The notes: generated from the letters alone by a model not told the origin. Shown: positions 8,896 to 18,623, counted from the stretch's first letter. The stretch is DNA of 64,000 nt from Synergistaceae bacterium UBA5827 (GCA_002432945.1 DJHE01000019.1:109281-173280), one strand, 5' to 3'. Numbers and translations are program-made.

Positions 8896-11184
8896 TCACC
8901 CCCGGAACACTTCGATAATACCATTCAGTGTATTAAGCTTCGCCATGATCCTGTAGAGGTGTTCGACGTCCTTCACCCTGATCTCTATGGTCATCCTCGC
9001 CCGGTTGGCGGCGATTACGCTGGCCTTGACCCCGACGATATTCCCGTCAAGGGATGTGATCGCCTGTGAAACATCGGAGAAAAGTCCCGAGCGATCCATC
9101 CCTTCGACCTTGAGTCGTGCAGTGTAGCGATCGGAGATCATCCTGCCCCATTCAACCGTTACTGCCCTTTCGGACTTGGCTTCCTCCACGTTGCGGCAGT
9201 CGGAGCGGTGGATCGTGATCCCTCGCGTACGGGTCACGTAGCCGACGATCGCGTCTCCCGGGACGGGACAACAGCAGTTCGCCAGGGAAACGAGGACACC
9301 ACCTGCGCCTTCGACGACGATCTCCGTATCAAATTCCTTGCGGGTCATTGCAGGAGTCGTTGCAGTCGTCGCAGTTTCAATATGGGGCTCAGCCTGTGGC
9401 GCGGATCGGTTTTCCAGAATTTTCATAACAACGGTCGAGGCACTCTGGCTATTCGCCCCCACCGCGACGATAACGTCTTCTCCGCTCGAGTAACCCAGTT
9501 CGTGGGCAACCCGGTTCAGTGCACCCGACATCGCCGGTGCACTCCACTCGAGTCCCGTATCCCTGCGGCGCAGTTCCCTCTCAAGTAGCTCGCGCCCCTT
9601 CAGGATACGTTCTTCCCGCTCTGTTCTTTCGATCTGCCTGAAATAGCCCCGAATCTTGGATCGAGCCTTACTGCTCCTGGCAATCTTGAGCCAATCCCGC
9701 GACGGTTTACCCTGCGGGGAAGTCAGGATCCGGACGATCTCCCCGTTCTGTATCTCGTAGTCGATAGGGACAATCTTCCCGTTCACCATTGCACCGACAT
9801 ACTTATTGCCCACCTCGGTATGGATCAGGTAGGCAAAATCAAGCGGGGTGGATCCCGTGGGGAGCGAGACAACGTCGCCGTTCGGCGTGAAGGCGAAGAC
9901 CTCTGATGTCAGGACGTCCCCTTTCAGGTTTTCCATGAACTCCGAGGGACTTTCCCCCTGTCCCTCCAGGGCCTGGCGGACCCAGGCCAGGCGCTGGTCC
10001 ATCTCGTTGAGCCTGGTACCCGGTTCCTTGTAATGCCAATGAGCCGCAATTCCGTATTCTGCCAGCCAGTGCATCTCCCTCGTCCGTATCTGGATTTCGA
10101 GAGGCTCCCCGCTCGGCCCGATTACGGTAGTGTGAAGGGATTGGTACATATTGTTCTTGGGGTTGGCCACATAGTCATCGAACTGGCCCGGGATCGGTTT
10201 CCAGATCGTATGGACGATTCCCAGTACCGAATAGCATTCCGCAACCGTTCCGACGATGACCCTCAGAGCCAGGAGATCATAAAGCTGCTCAAGGGAGAGA
10301 TTCTTGCGCTGCATCTTTTCGTAGATGCTGAAAAAATGCTTGGCGCGCCCGGTGATGGAAACATCTATCCCGATCTCTTTCATTTTTTGGTTCAGGACGT
10401 CGATGGCCTGCTTGATGATCTGTTCCCGTTCAGGGAGCTTCTTCCTGACCCTTCTTCGAATTTCGTAGAACATCTCCGGATCGAGGACCTTGAACGAAAG
10501 GTCTTCAAGGTCTCTCTTCATCTGGTAGATACCCAGCCGGTGTGCCAGCGGCGCGTATATTTCCACGGTTTCCTTGGCAATCCGGACCTGCTTGTCTCTG
10601 CGCAAGGTCTGTATCGTCCTCATATTGTGCAGGCGATCGGCAAGCTTGATGAGGACAACCCGGATATCTTTAGCCATGACAAGGAACATTTTCCTGAGAT
10701 TCTGGGCCTGGTAATCCTCGAAGGAGTTGAATGGCAGCTTGCCCAGCTTCGTCACTCCGTCCACCATGACGAGGACGTTTTCCCCAAAGGCGTTGCTAAT
10801 GGTCTCTCCGGTAAGGTCGGTGTCCTCGAGGACGTCGTGCAGGAGCGCTGCTGTTAGCGTATCGATGTCCAGTTCCATGTCCGCGAGGATCGAAGCCACG
10901 GAAATCGTATGAACGATATAGGGTTCGCCCGAAGATCGCTTCTGCTGCTCGTGCCCGACCGAGGCCATGACCATCGCCTCACCAAGCCTGCCTAGCTCTT
11001 CCCTGGAGAGATACCGGGACACTTTCCCCCAGAGTTCCTGCCATGCCAGCTTGACTGGTGCAACGCGCTGGGATTCACCGATCCGCCCAAGGAAGCTGTC
11101 TCTCAGGAGACGCAGGGATTTGCCCCCCTCATGGGAGACGGTTTCCGGCAACTTTGGCATTGCGCGGCTCTCAGGCTCATCCAT
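8896..11184 (-). CDS. relA: Bifunctional (p)ppGpp synthetase/hydrolase RelA/SpoT
   Basis: 762 aa, full length. Domain order: HD hydrolase with HDVLEDTD at residues 116-123, synthetase domain with NMYQSLHTTVIGP near 350, TGS domain (VFAFTPNGDVVSLPTGSTPLDFAY) near 430-450, a zinc-finger region with ANCCCPVPGD near 640, and a C-terminal ACT domain. The intact HD motif predicts hydrolase activity alongside synthesis. ATG has TAGGAGGTGACC upstream. Sits between recJ and dtd. Confidence 0.96.
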   Translation of the reverse strand: MDEPESRAMPKLPETVSHEGGKSLRLLRDSFLGRIGESQRVAPVKLAWQELWGKVSRYLSREELGRLGEAMVMASVGHEQQKRSSGEPYIVHTISVASILADMELDIDTLTAALLHDVLEDTDLTGETISNAFGENVLVMVDGVTKLGKLPFNSFEDYQAQNLRKMFLVMAKDIRVVLIKLADRLHNMRTIQTLRRDKQVRIAKETVEIYAPLAHRLGIYQMKRDLEDLSFKVLDPEMFYEIRRRVRKKLPEREQIIKQAIDVLNQKMKEIGIDVSITGRAKHFFSIYEKMQRKNLSLEQLYDLLALRVIVGTVAECYSVLGIVHTIWKPIPGQFDDYVANPKNNMYQSLHTTVIGPSGEPLEIQIRTREMHWLAEYGIAAHWHYKEPGTRLNEMDQRLAWVRQALEGQGESPSEFMENLKGDVLTSEVFAFTPNGDVVSLPTGSTPLDFAYLIHTEVGNKYVGAMVNGKIVPIDYEIQNGEIVRILTSPQGKPSRDWLKIARSSKARSKIRGYFRQIERTEREERILKGRELLERELRRRDTGLEWSAPAMSGALNRVAHELGYSSGEDVIVAVGANSQSASTVVMKILENRSAPQAEPHIETATTATTPAMTRKEFDTEIVVEGAGGVLVSLANCCCPVPGDAIVGYVTRTRGITIHRSDCRNVEEAKSERAVTVEWGRMISDRYTARLKVEGMDRSGLFSDVSQAITSLDGNIVGVKASVIAANRARMTIEIRVKDVEHLYRIMAKLNTLNGIIEVFRG

Positions 11185-11197
11185 GCGGGGTCACCTC

Positions 11198-12871
11198 CTA
11201 ACCGGGAGCTTTTGATAATACCGGTTTTTCCAGGAAAAGTTCGACACGCGGCCGCCCTCTCCAGAAACTCTTCCGCGCCCGATAGACCCATCCCTCGATC
11301 GAATCCGAATCCTTCAACAAATCGGGGGAGCGGAAAGCTACAATGTAAGCGTTTCCTGCCTCGATCCGCATGTGCTGGGCCGTTTTTCCAAGAACACATA
11401 TCCGATCTGTTCCCTTATGGTCCACGTAAAAAAGCGGGGTGGGATTACCCATTCCAAAAGGCCCCAATTTTTCAATTTCTTTGAGGCTTCCCAGGGTTAG
11501 GTCTGCAGGATGGAGATCCACGACGTCGACTGAATCTTCCTCGGGAATCTCAAGCCCGGAAAGAACAACCTCGAGAGTGTCCCTGACCATGGGCCATTGC
11601 TCCCGGTTTACGCTGAAACCAGCCGCCTGGCGATGGCCGCCCCACTCATTGAGGGATGCGGAAAGCCCCTTCAAAACGGAAACGGCATCTCCTCCCTTTG
11701 GCACCCTCAACGTTCCGCGGACCATTCCGGAGCCTACCGGTGCAGCCAGGGCAACAGGCCGCCCGATTTCGCTGCAAATTCGGCTTGCAACTCCGCTCAG
11801 GACCCCGACAGGCCAATCATCCTTGCCTGCTACGCAGCACCTCTTCCCTTGGAAAAGAACGGATGCCTCTTCCATGATTTTTGCCGTGAGTCCCTGCCTT
11901 TTCCTGTTCAAGGCAACCAAATCATCGACGGTCTTTTCCACGGGGGGCTCCGAAGAGAGAACCTTTACGGAAAGGTCAGCAAGTTCAAGCCTTCCCGCAG
12001 CGTTGAGGCATGGGATCAGTTTCATTGCCAGGGACTCGCTGTCCAAACCCTGAAGATCAAGCCCAAGTCGACTTGAAAGGACATTGAGCCCGGGCTCCCG
12101 TCCCTCCCTGATTTTAGCCAGGCCCTCGCTGACCAGTGCCCGGTTTAGGAGACCGAGAGGAACGCAATCGGCCACGGTCGCAAGCGCAACAAGGCCAAGA
12201 TTATCCAGGAGCCATTCCCTCTGTTCCACAGCGCTCTTCCAGGCCCACGTCCAGAGGACTGCCGCCCCGCAGAGGCTTTTCGCTTCCTTGCCGCCCTTGA
12301 ACTGCGGGTTGACAATTACGGCGCCCGAAGGAGACTCGGCATTCCCGTCCTGAGGCAAGTGGTGATCGAAAACGAGGACATCCATTCCGAGGCTCTTTGC
12401 CGTATCGATCGACAGAGAGCTGGAAGTTCCGCAGTCAACCGCGACCAGGACATCACATCCTCGCTGGGCAATCCGGCGAACGACTCGTTCATGCAAGCCG
12501 TAACCTTCCTGGTGGCGATGGGGGATGAAATAGCCTACATCTGCACTCCTTCTTGTGCAGAGCCTCGCGGCAAGGGTTGTCGCGGACACCCCATCCACGT
12601 CGTAGTCGCCGTACACCACAACCCTGGTACCCGGGCCGATACGTTCGAAAACCTTTTTCGCGATCGAAACATCGATCCCGAGGTCAAGCTCATTCAGTAG
12701 TGACGGTAGCTCGGGGGAAAGCCAGCCTCCGGACTTTTGATTCCCGGCTCCACCCCTCATCCTCAGGATCGTGGCAACCAATGGAGAGCAGCCGACCTCG
12801 CAGGCGAGGTCGGCTGAAAGATCATCAACACGCCAGTGCCGGAGGGAACCGGGCTCAAAACCCGCAATCAC
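11198..12871 (-). CDS. recJ: Single-stranded-DNA-specific exonuclease RecJ
   Basis: 557 aa DHH-family 5'-3' exonuclease. Motif I VVYGDYDVDGVSA is near residue 84, the DHH motif VFDHHLPQDG near 150, and DHHA1 features near 390 (WGGHRQAAGFSV). The GTG start shares GTGA with the lapA stop, implying coupling. Length and motif order fit a normal RecJ. Confidence 0.95.
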   Translation of the reverse strand: MIAGFEPGSLRHWRVDDLSADLACEVGCSPLVATILRMRGGAGNQKSGGWLSPELPSLLNELDLGIDVSIAKKVFERIGPGTRVVVYGDYDVDGVSATTLAARLCTRRSADVGYFIPHRHQEGYGLHERVVRRIAQRGCDVLVAVDCGTSSSLSIDTAKSLGMDVLVFDHHLPQDGNAESPSGAVIVNPQFKGGKEAKSLCGAAVLWTWAWKSAVEQREWLLDNLGLVALATVADCVPLGLLNRALVSEGLAKIREGREPGLNVLSSRLGLDLQGLDSESLAMKLIPCLNAAGRLELADLSVKVLSSEPPVEKTVDDLVALNRKRQGLTAKIMEEASVLFQGKRCCVAGKDDWPVGVLSGVASRICSEIGRPVALAAPVGSGMVRGTLRVPKGGDAVSVLKGLSASLNEWGGHRQAAGFSVNREQWPMVRDTLEVVLSGLEIPEEDSVDVVDLHPADLTLGSLKEIEKLGPFGMGNPTPLFYVDHKGTDRICVLGKTAQHMRIEAGNAYIVAFRSPDLLKDSDSIEGWVYRARKSFWRGRPRVELFLEKPVLSKAPG

Positions 12872-13230
12872 TGCATGGCCCCGCCTTCCGGAATTCCACC
12901 CTCCACCTCCACGGGCTCGGATTGAATTCCACTTGCGACATTTGGCTTGAAAGCTTCAAGCAACTGCTGCTTCTCCTGTTCCAGGACCCGAATTCGTTCA
13001 TCTTGTTCCTTTAGCTTGCGGCGCAGGGCTCCTCGTACTTCTATGAGCGAAGCAAGGGAGACAATCCACATGAGAAGACCTCCCGCTGCAAAGAGAAGGA
13101 TATCCCAAAGCCCTTGGGGAAGCGTCTTTTCCCAAATGATAAAACGAACGACCACGTCTCCCGTATTCTGGAAAGCATAGCCGGCTGCCACCAACATAGC
13201 CAGCAGGATTGCGAGGGCATAGCTTTTCAC
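12868..13230 (-). CDS. LapA-family two-helix membrane protein
   Basis: 120 aa. Two hydrophobic segments (YALAILLAMLVAAGYAF and ILLFAAGGLLMWIVSLASL) are followed by a cytoplasmic coiled coil (LKEQDERIRVLEQEKQQLLEA), which is the LapA/YciM-partner (DUF1049) layout. In E. coli this family assists lipopolysaccharide assembly; here the role is inferred only. The start is a GTG with AAGGAGGG seven bases upstream, overlapping the preceding radical SAM stop (GTGA). Confidence 0.8.
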   Translation of the reverse strand: MKSYALAILLAMLVAAGYAFQNTGDVVVRFIIWEKTLPQGLWDILLFAAGGLLMWIVSLASLIEVRGALRRKLKEQDERIRVLEQEKQQLLEAFKPNVASGIQSEPVEVEGGIPEGGAMQ

Positions 13231-14705
13231 ATTGTTCCCTCCTTCTTTGCGGCTCCGAGGCCGCATATATTTCTTCTACCGGATGCTCTGCCAATCCGGG
13301 CACTGGCCTCCGGTTTCTCTTCATTTTGGAGAGCTCTCAAATATTTTTCCCGCCCAGTTTTTTCCCAGAGCGGATCATAGATCTCCCTGATCTCCGCAGC
13401 GTAGCAATCCAGTTTTTCAGCCATTTCTCCCAGTATAGATCCCGCCCCCGGATGCGTAGGCCGGGCGTTCGTACTCGCGACAATTTTGCGAAGGACATGC
13501 GGGTGATCGATGATCAGGCATGGCCTCAGGAGGTTGTCGTCATCGTAGGGCTGAGCCTGCCGAATCGCCCTGAAAAACGGGCTGTCAATAACATCCGTCA
13601 ACGCTTTCCCATGAATATTGTCCACCGCAAAATGCACGAACACGCAAGGCTCGACATCCCCGTTGGCGATGATATGGAGGTAGCGCTCCCCACCCGCCAT
13701 ACAGCCGTCAACATAGGGACCGTCATTCCAGAAATCACCCATGAAAATAGGTTTTTCTCTGCGCCAAACTTCGACTTTTTCGTGGAGGAAAGCTCGCTGT
13801 TCTGGTTTCGCCATGAGAGAGATATCCGGCTCAAGCCCTGCAGGAATGTATTGAAAAAACCAGCCGACAAAGCATCCTGCAGCGATCATCGCTTCAATGA
13901 AGTCATCCGAAGCGATCTCTTCCGCGTTCTCCCGCGTGAAAGTCGCGCTAAACCCGAAGAGCACCCCTGCGTTCCGAAGGCGTGAGAATGTCGACAGGAT
14001 CTTGTCATACATCCCCGGGCCACGCCGAAGATCGGTGCTTTCGCGGCTTCCTTCAATCGACACCATCGGAGCGACATTGCCAAGCTTGGCCAGTTTCTCG
14101 ACCATAGCGTCATCAAGGAGAGTCCCGTTGGTATAAACCTGGAAGAAACAATCGTCATGCTTTTTCCACAGGTCCAGAAGGTCTCCCCGGATAAAGCACT
14201 CCCCGCCGGAAAAGGTGAAAAAATACATTCCAAGCGCCTTCGCTTCCGTCAGGATGCGGTCCAGTTCGTCGAAGGAAAGCTCCTCCTGGTTCCCGTATTC
14301 CGCAGCATAGCACCCTCGGCAACGAAGATTGCAGCGCATCGTCGGGCTGATCACCATGAAATTGGGAAGGTGAAGGTGCCTTGTTTTTTCTTCCCTGTCG
14401 CGGATACCTCTGCCGAGCACAATGAAATTAACGAGGAAATTCGCGATGAACTTTTTTCGCACGTGGGGATTAAGTTCCCGGAACGTTCTCCTGAAGACCC
14501 CCACGAAGGGGTCGTTCTCTTGCACCATTAGGCTGAGTTTTTCAAATCCCGCCTTATGGTACCTGGACGGGGCAAGGGTCGAAATCTTCCTGAAAAGGGC
14601 GGCAAGGTCCTTCTCTTTACCATCTTCGATAGCCTTGGCCAGGTGATCTAGCAACCTGGCTGAAACAAAGCCCCTGGCCTGGTCGAACATGGACAACCCC
14701 ACCAT
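13227..14705 (-). CDS. Radical SAM protein, function unassigned
   Basis: 492 aa. After about 115 residues of a helical N-terminal region comes the radical SAM cluster CNLRCRGC (preceded by MVISPTMR), then FFTFSGGECFIRGDLL and a C-terminal part with GCMAGGERYLHIIANGDVEPCVFVH. The latter resembles an auxiliary-cluster (SPASM/Twitch-like) region with few cysteines. Such proteins often modify peptides or cofactors, but no peptide substrate is adjacent. ATG at 14705 has AAGGGAG seven bases upstream. Coupled to lapA and to the phasin-like gene. Confidence 0.85.
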   Translation of the reverse strand: MVGLSMFDQARGFVSARLLDHLAKAIEDGKEKDLAALFRKISTLAPSRYHKAGFEKLSLMVQENDPFVGVFRRTFRELNPHVRKKFIANFLVNFIVLGRGIRDREEKTRHLHLPNFMVISPTMRCNLRCRGCYAAEYGNQEELSFDELDRILTEAKALGMYFFTFSGGECFIRGDLLDLWKKHDDCFFQVYTNGTLLDDAMVEKLAKLGNVAPMVSIEGSRESTDLRRGPGMYDKILSTFSRLRNAGVLFGFSATFTRENAEEIASDDFIEAMIAAGCFVGWFFQYIPAGLEPDISLMAKPEQRAFLHEKVEVWRREKPIFMGDFWNDGPYVDGCMAGGERYLHIIANGDVEPCVFVHFAVDNIHGKALTDVIDSPFFRAIRQAQPYDDDNLLRPCLIIDHPHVLRKIVASTNARPTHPGAGSILGEMAEKLDCYAAEIREIYDPLWEKTGREKYLRALQNEEKPEASARIGRASGRRNICGLGAAKKEGTM

Positions 14706-14707
14706 GC

Positions 14708-15019
14708 TCACGCTCCCTTCGTTTCCAGCCCTTCAAGCCGTTCCTCCAGGCGAAGCAGTTTCCCCTCAAGTTCGACAAACTCTTCCTTTGACACCAGCGG
14801 AAGATGGGTTAACAGGCGCTGGAGCTCCTTCTGGAATCCAGCGATCAACATCTGCCTTCTCTCGGCAAGCGATCGCTCGACATCTTGCAGGAGGCCATCC
14901 AGGTCCGACTGGCTTAGAGCTCCCCGCTGAACAAGGGGGTTCATGCTTTCCTTCATGATCGCAAGCGCTGCTGCACCCGTGCCAACGCCCTCCATGAGCA
15001 ATTGCAGGACCGTCTCCAT
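14708..15019 (-). CDS. Small helical phasin-like protein
   Basis: 103 aa, predicted all-helical: a hydrophobic-leaning N-terminal half (METVLQLLMEGVGTGAAALA) and a charged coiled coil at the C-terminus (EEFVELEGKLLRLEERLEGL). This is the shape of short phasin/PhaF-type proteins, but no polyhydroxyalkanoate genes are nearby. GGGGGGG lies just upstream of the ATG. First gene of a unit with the radical SAM protein and lapA. The function is unknown. Confidence 0.65.
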   Translation of the reverse strand: METVLQLLMEGVGTGAAALAIMKESMNPLVQRGALSQSDLDGLLQDVERSLAERRQMLIAGFQKELQRLLTHLPLVSKEEFVELEGKLLRLEERLEGLETKGA

Positions 15020-15069
15020 CGATTCCCCCCCCTTCCCTTTTCCTACACTATCATTATAACCTCGCCTTA

Positions 15070-15109
15070 AAACGACAGGGACGGCGTTTGTGCGCCGTCC
15101 CTGTCGTTT
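15070..15109 (-). terminator. Hairpin after secDF
   Basis: A perfect 17-bp inverted repeat (15070-15086 with 15093-15109) around a six-base loop. The repeat arms begin and end in AAAC/GTTT, so it is nearly symmetrical. It lies 18 bases past the secF stop and upstream of the phasin-like gene, where it would end the secDF transcript. Confidence 0.75.
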
Positions 15110-15126
15110 AACGCCTTGTGCCTGGA

Positions 15127-15999
15127 TTAACGGGGAGACTTCTTGTACCACTCGCAGAGAAGAGCACAAGCGATGAAAACCGAGCTGTATGTCCCGATGA
15201 TGAGCCCAACAAGAAGCGCGAATGAGAAATCAGCAAGGACCGGCCCCCCGAAAAGAAAGAGCGCAAGTACAGGAAGCAGCGTCGTAAGGGACGTATTGAT
15301 TGTCCTGGAGAGTGTCTGGTTCACCGAATCGTCCAGCAGTTTCTCGATGCCAAGCTGGCGCATCTTGCCCCAGTTCTCCCTGACCCGGTCCAGCACGACG
15401 ATAGTATCGTTAATGGAGTACCCGACAACCGTCAGGATGGCGGCAATGTAAGTCAGCGAGATTTCACGGCCCGTAAGGGCGAAGGCTCCCGTGACTATGA
15501 TCGCGTCGTGGGCCAGGGCGGCGACGCTGACAGCGGCAAATCGGAACTGGAACCGGACGCTGACGTAAAGGAGGATTCCCACAAGCGCCAGGACAAGAGC
15601 GACAAGCGCCCCCCTGGTCAATTCCTTTCCGACAACCGGCCCGACTTTCTCCAACCGCAGGACCTGGATTTCACCGAATTTCTGCCTCAAGGCATCTCTA
15701 GCCTGTTGCCCGATCGTTTCTTCACCCGCCTTGAGCCGGATGATCATCCCCCGTTCGCTGTACGCCTGGATGACAGCCTGTTCCTGGCCAACCGCAGCCA
15801 GGGCTTCGCGAACCTCCTGGACCGAGGCGGCAGCTGGGAACTCAACTTGCAGGAGCGTGCCCCCCGTGTAATCGATTCCGAGATTCAAGCCCTTGAATGC
15901 GATCAGGAAAAAACTTGCGAAGATCATGGCGATACTGATGCCAATGGCGACGCGCCGGAATGCCATGAATTCGAACCGCTTGTCGTGTAACAGCTTCAT
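15127..15999 (-). CDS. secF: Protein translocase subunit SecF
   Basis: 290 aa, six membrane segments. Uses proton motive force with SecD to complete protein export. Motif LGIDYTGGTLLQVEF near residue 35 and the conserved SINDTIVVLDRVREN near 200 are present. ATG at 15999 has GAGGGAGGGA upstream. Lies 13 bases after secD. Confidence 0.95.
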   Translation of the reverse strand: MKLLHDKRFEFMAFRRVAIGISIAMIFASFFLIAFKGLNLGIDYTGGTLLQVEFPAAASVQEVREALAAVGQEQAVIQAYSERGMIIRLKAGEETIGQQARDALRQKFGEIQVLRLEKVGPVVGKELTRGALVALVLALVGILLYVSVRFQFRFAAVSVAALAHDAIIVTGAFALTGREISLTYIAAILTVVGYSINDTIVVLDRVRENWGKMRQLGIEKLLDDSVNQTLSRTINTSLTTLLPVLALFLFGGPVLADFSFALLVGLIIGTYSSVFIACALLCEWYKKSPR

Positions 16000-16012
16000 G
16001 CTCGTCCCTCCC

Positions 16013-17404
16013 TCAGTTCGACCCGAGGGCCTTTTTTCGGTTGAAATCCAGCAGGAACTGCAGGATGACCCGGGTGACCAGGACGTTACAGAAAACGCTG
16101 GAAATGATTCCAATACTCAACGTCACCGCAAAACCGCGGATTGGGCCGCTACCGAAGTAGAAGAGGATCGCCGCCGCGATGAGTGTAGTGAGGTTCGAGT
16201 CGAGAATCGTCGTGAGGGCCTTTCGGAAACCCGCATCCAGCGCGGCAAGCTGCGTCTTGCCTGATCTCAGTTCTTCCTTCATTCGTTCGTAGATGAGGAT
16301 GTTCCCGTCAACCGCCATACCGATGGTCAGGACGATGCCCGCTATACCTGGCAGCGTCAGAGTGGACCTGAAAGTGATCAGCCCGGCAAACACGAGCAGG
16401 ATCGCAACGCTCAGGGCCATGTCCGCCGCTATTCCGAGAAAACGGTAGTAGACCAGCATGAAGATAAGGACCAGGATGGCACCGATGAACCCGGCTCTCA
16501 GGCCGGCGCGGATCGAGTCAGAGCCAAGGGTAGGGCCAACCGTGCGGTTCTCGGCCACTTCGACCGGTACCGGCAGAGCGCCAGCCCGAAGCATGATCGC
16601 AAGCCGGTTTGCCTCGTCGACGGTAAACCTTCCCGTGATTTGTGCTTCCCCACCACTAATCCGTTCCTGGACAACCGGGGCCGAAATGATCTCCCCATCC
16701 AGGACGATGGCAATCTGCCGCCCGATGTTGCCCGCGGTCGCCTCGTCGAAAAGCCGGGTTCCGTCCGGGCTGAACTTTAGGGAAACCATCGGCCGCGAGA
16801 GGCTGTCAAACCCCGTCTTGGCATCCTTCAGGTCTTTCCCGACCACGTAGGTCTTTCCCAATAGGTAGGCTCTCCCGTCCTTGTCCCTTCCGACAGAGAC
16901 GCCGGGTGTGCTCGCCACCCGTGCCTTCAGCTCCTGCGCAACGGCATCCACTTCATCCTTGGCTTTCTGCCACCTGGACTGGGCGGCAAGGAAATCTTCG
17001 TCGCTGGCATAATTTGGCCGGTTGGGAGCAGGTGGAACGGCTGCCGTGGACTGGAGCACCTCCTTGAATTCCAGGAGAGCCGTCCTTCCTATCAACTCAA
17101 GGGCAGCCTCCGGGTCCTGGATTCCTGGTAGATCCAGTATGACCCGATCCTTACCCTGCCTCTGGATAACCGGTTCGGCGACGCCATATTGGTCAACCCG
17201 GTTCCGGAGGACCGCAATCAAACGGTCGATGCTGTCATCGGTCAGGGGGCTCTCAGCCGTTTCCTTTGCCAGGAGGACGATATGCGCACCCCCCTTGAGA
17301 TCCAAACCGAGCCGGACTCTTCCCTGGATTGGGAACACTGCAAAAAGTCCTGCCACAACCACCGCGGCGACAAGAATCAGCCGCCAGCGATCCCTCTTCA
17401 ACAT
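16013..17404 (-). CDS. secD: Protein translocase subunit SecD
   Basis: 463 aa. One N-terminal membrane helix, a large periplasmic domain, then five helices. Motif VRLGLDLKGGAHIVLL near residue 30 and GMAVDGNILIYERMKEELR near 380 identify SecD. ATG at 17404 has AAGGAGG at good spacing; a longer in-frame extension lacks support. Operon yajC-secD-secF. Confidence 0.95.
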   Translation of the reverse strand: MLKRDRWRLILVAAVVVAGLFAVFPIQGRVRLGLDLKGGAHIVLLAKETAESPLTDDSIDRLIAVLRNRVDQYGVAEPVIQRQGKDRVILDLPGIQDPEAALELIGRTALLEFKEVLQSTAAVPPAPNRPNYASDEDFLAAQSRWQKAKDEVDAVAQELKARVASTPGVSVGRDKDGRAYLLGKTYVVGKDLKDAKTGFDSLSRPMVSLKFSPDGTRLFDEATAGNIGRQIAIVLDGEIISAPVVQERISGGEAQITGRFTVDEANRLAIMLRAGALPVPVEVAENRTVGPTLGSDSIRAGLRAGFIGAILVLIFMLVYYRFLGIAADMALSVAILLVFAGLITFRSTLTLPGIAGIVLTIGMAVDGNILIYERMKEELRSGKTQLAALDAGFRKALTTILDSNLTTLIAAAILFYFGSGPIRGFAVTLSIGIISSVFCNVLVTRVILQFLLDFNRKKALGSN

Positions 17405-17524
17405 GGGACAAACCTCCTTGGGAAACAACTCGAGTCCGGACATCCGGTGGCGGGGGCCTGAAGCGTCCCGTCCCCGCCATTCGCAGTCCGGCAATACCGT
17501 TTTTCGATAAAGCCGTCAGGACAG

Positions 17525-17557
17525 AAAAAAAGGGAGCAGGCGCAATGACCCACTCCT
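17525..17557 (-). terminator. Weak intrinsic terminator/attenuator between yajC and secD
   Basis: On the minus strand a roughly nine-bp stem (AGGAGTGGG with CCTGCTCCCT, two G-U pairs) is followed directly by seven T residues. It lies 17 bases after the yajC stop and 121 bases before secD. It may reduce read-through from yajC into secDF. Confidence 0.5.
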
Positions 17558-17573
17558 CTTGCCGGCAAGGATT

Positions 17574-17903
17574 TTACGCTTCGGGTATACCTTCAACGGC
17601 AGGCGTCTCTTCCTTCTTGCCCGCTTCCTCACTCTTCTTGTACTGCACGGAAGATTTCAGGATACGGGCCTTCACCCCGTCAGCGATCTCCAGGATGTAG
17701 CTGTCATCCTTTGTCTCGCGGACGATTCCGAAGAAACCGCCAGCCGTTACAACCTGGTCTCCCCTCTTGATCGAGGCAAGCATCTCCTGGTGCTGACGCT
17801 GCCGCTTCTTCTGAGGACGAATGATCAGGAAGTAGAAAATTACGACAAACAACGCGAGGGGAAGAAGCATCCCCATGAGTCCACCCTGTGCTCCACCAGT
17901 CAA
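17574..17903 (-). CDS. yajC: Preprotein translocase accessory subunit YajC
   Basis: 109 aa. A single N-terminal membrane helix (LLPLALFVVIFYFLIIRPQ) is followed by the conserved RPQKKRQRQHQEML, GDQVVTAGGFFGIV and a short acidic tail. Associates with SecDF, which is encoded just downstream. The size and motif spacing are normal. Confidence 0.93.
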   Translation of the reverse strand: MTGGAQGGLMGMLLPLALFVVIFYFLIIRPQKKRQRQHQEMLASIKRGDQVVTAGGFFGIVRETKDDSYILEIADGVKARILKSSVQYKKSEEAGKKEETPAVEGIPEA

Positions 17904-17960
17904 ACCGAACGCCTCCCGTCTTCAGTCTCGTTTTTTGGCATGGACAATTCTAACACGACT

Positions 17961-18587
17961 TTACCGTTCGAGCTGCTTGAGAAAGAAAAGAAGCTTCTCT
18001 AGTTCCGTCGCGATATCCACATGGTAGACCAGCACGGATTTCGGGACAATAACGGCCGTCTGGGCAAAGGACAGGATACCGCGGATCGTCCCGGAGGAAA
18101 CGGCTCGGTCGACACACCCCTGCGCTGCAGCTGCTGGTACGGTCAGGATCAAGATTTCCACCTGTTCCTCCCGGAGTGTCTCGGTAATTTTCTCAATGGG
18201 ATAACAGGGAATTCCCATGATTGACCGTCCGACCTTCTGGGGGTCGTTGTCAAACAGGGCCAGGACCTTGAACTTGCTGCTCTGGAACGCCTTATGTCCC
18301 AAAAGCGCCTCACCGAGTCGTCCGACTCCTATCAGGGCAATACGCCAGAGACGAGGGGTCGACAGGATGCTCTTGATATGTTCGTAGAGCTTCTCAACGT
18401 GATATCCGACACCGCGCTTGCCGATCTCGCCGAAATAGGAGAGGTCCTTGCGAACCTGGCTCGCTTTCAGGGAAAGCATTTCCCCCATTTCCTGGGAAGA
18501 CACGACCCTTCTCCCTTCTTCATGAAGGAGTTCCAGAAGCCGGTAATACTGGACTAGTCTTTCGATTGTCGGCTCAGCGACTTTCAT
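17961..18587 (-). CDS. rex: Redox-sensing transcriptional repressor Rex
   Basis: 208 aa. N-terminal winged helix (residues 1-80, with SQEMGEMLSLKASQVRKDLSYFGEIGKRGVGY) and a Rossmann domain with IGVGRLGEALL near 93. Rex senses the NADH/NAD ratio and represses fermentation and respiration genes. I saw no TTGTGAA-N6-TTCACAA operator in this window, so its targets are probably elsewhere. Confidence 0.95.
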   Translation of the reverse strand: MKVAEPTIERLVQYYRLLELLHEEGRRVVSSQEMGEMLSLKASQVRKDLSYFGEIGKRGVGYHVEKLYEHIKSILSTPRLWRIALIGVGRLGEALLGHKAFQSSKFKVLALFDNDPQKVGRSIMGIPCYPIEKITETLREEQVEILILTVPAAAAQGCVDRAVSSGTIRGILSFAQTAVIVPKSVLVYHVDIATELEKLLFFLKQLER

Positions 18588-18623
18588 TGACGCAATCCTC
18601 CGATCATGGGATGAACCCTTTGG

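Noticed and set aside
10033..10857. 274-codon plus-strand open frame opposite relA
   Set aside because: Antisense shadow of the RelA/SpoT coding sequence; no ribosome site and no protein-like motifs.
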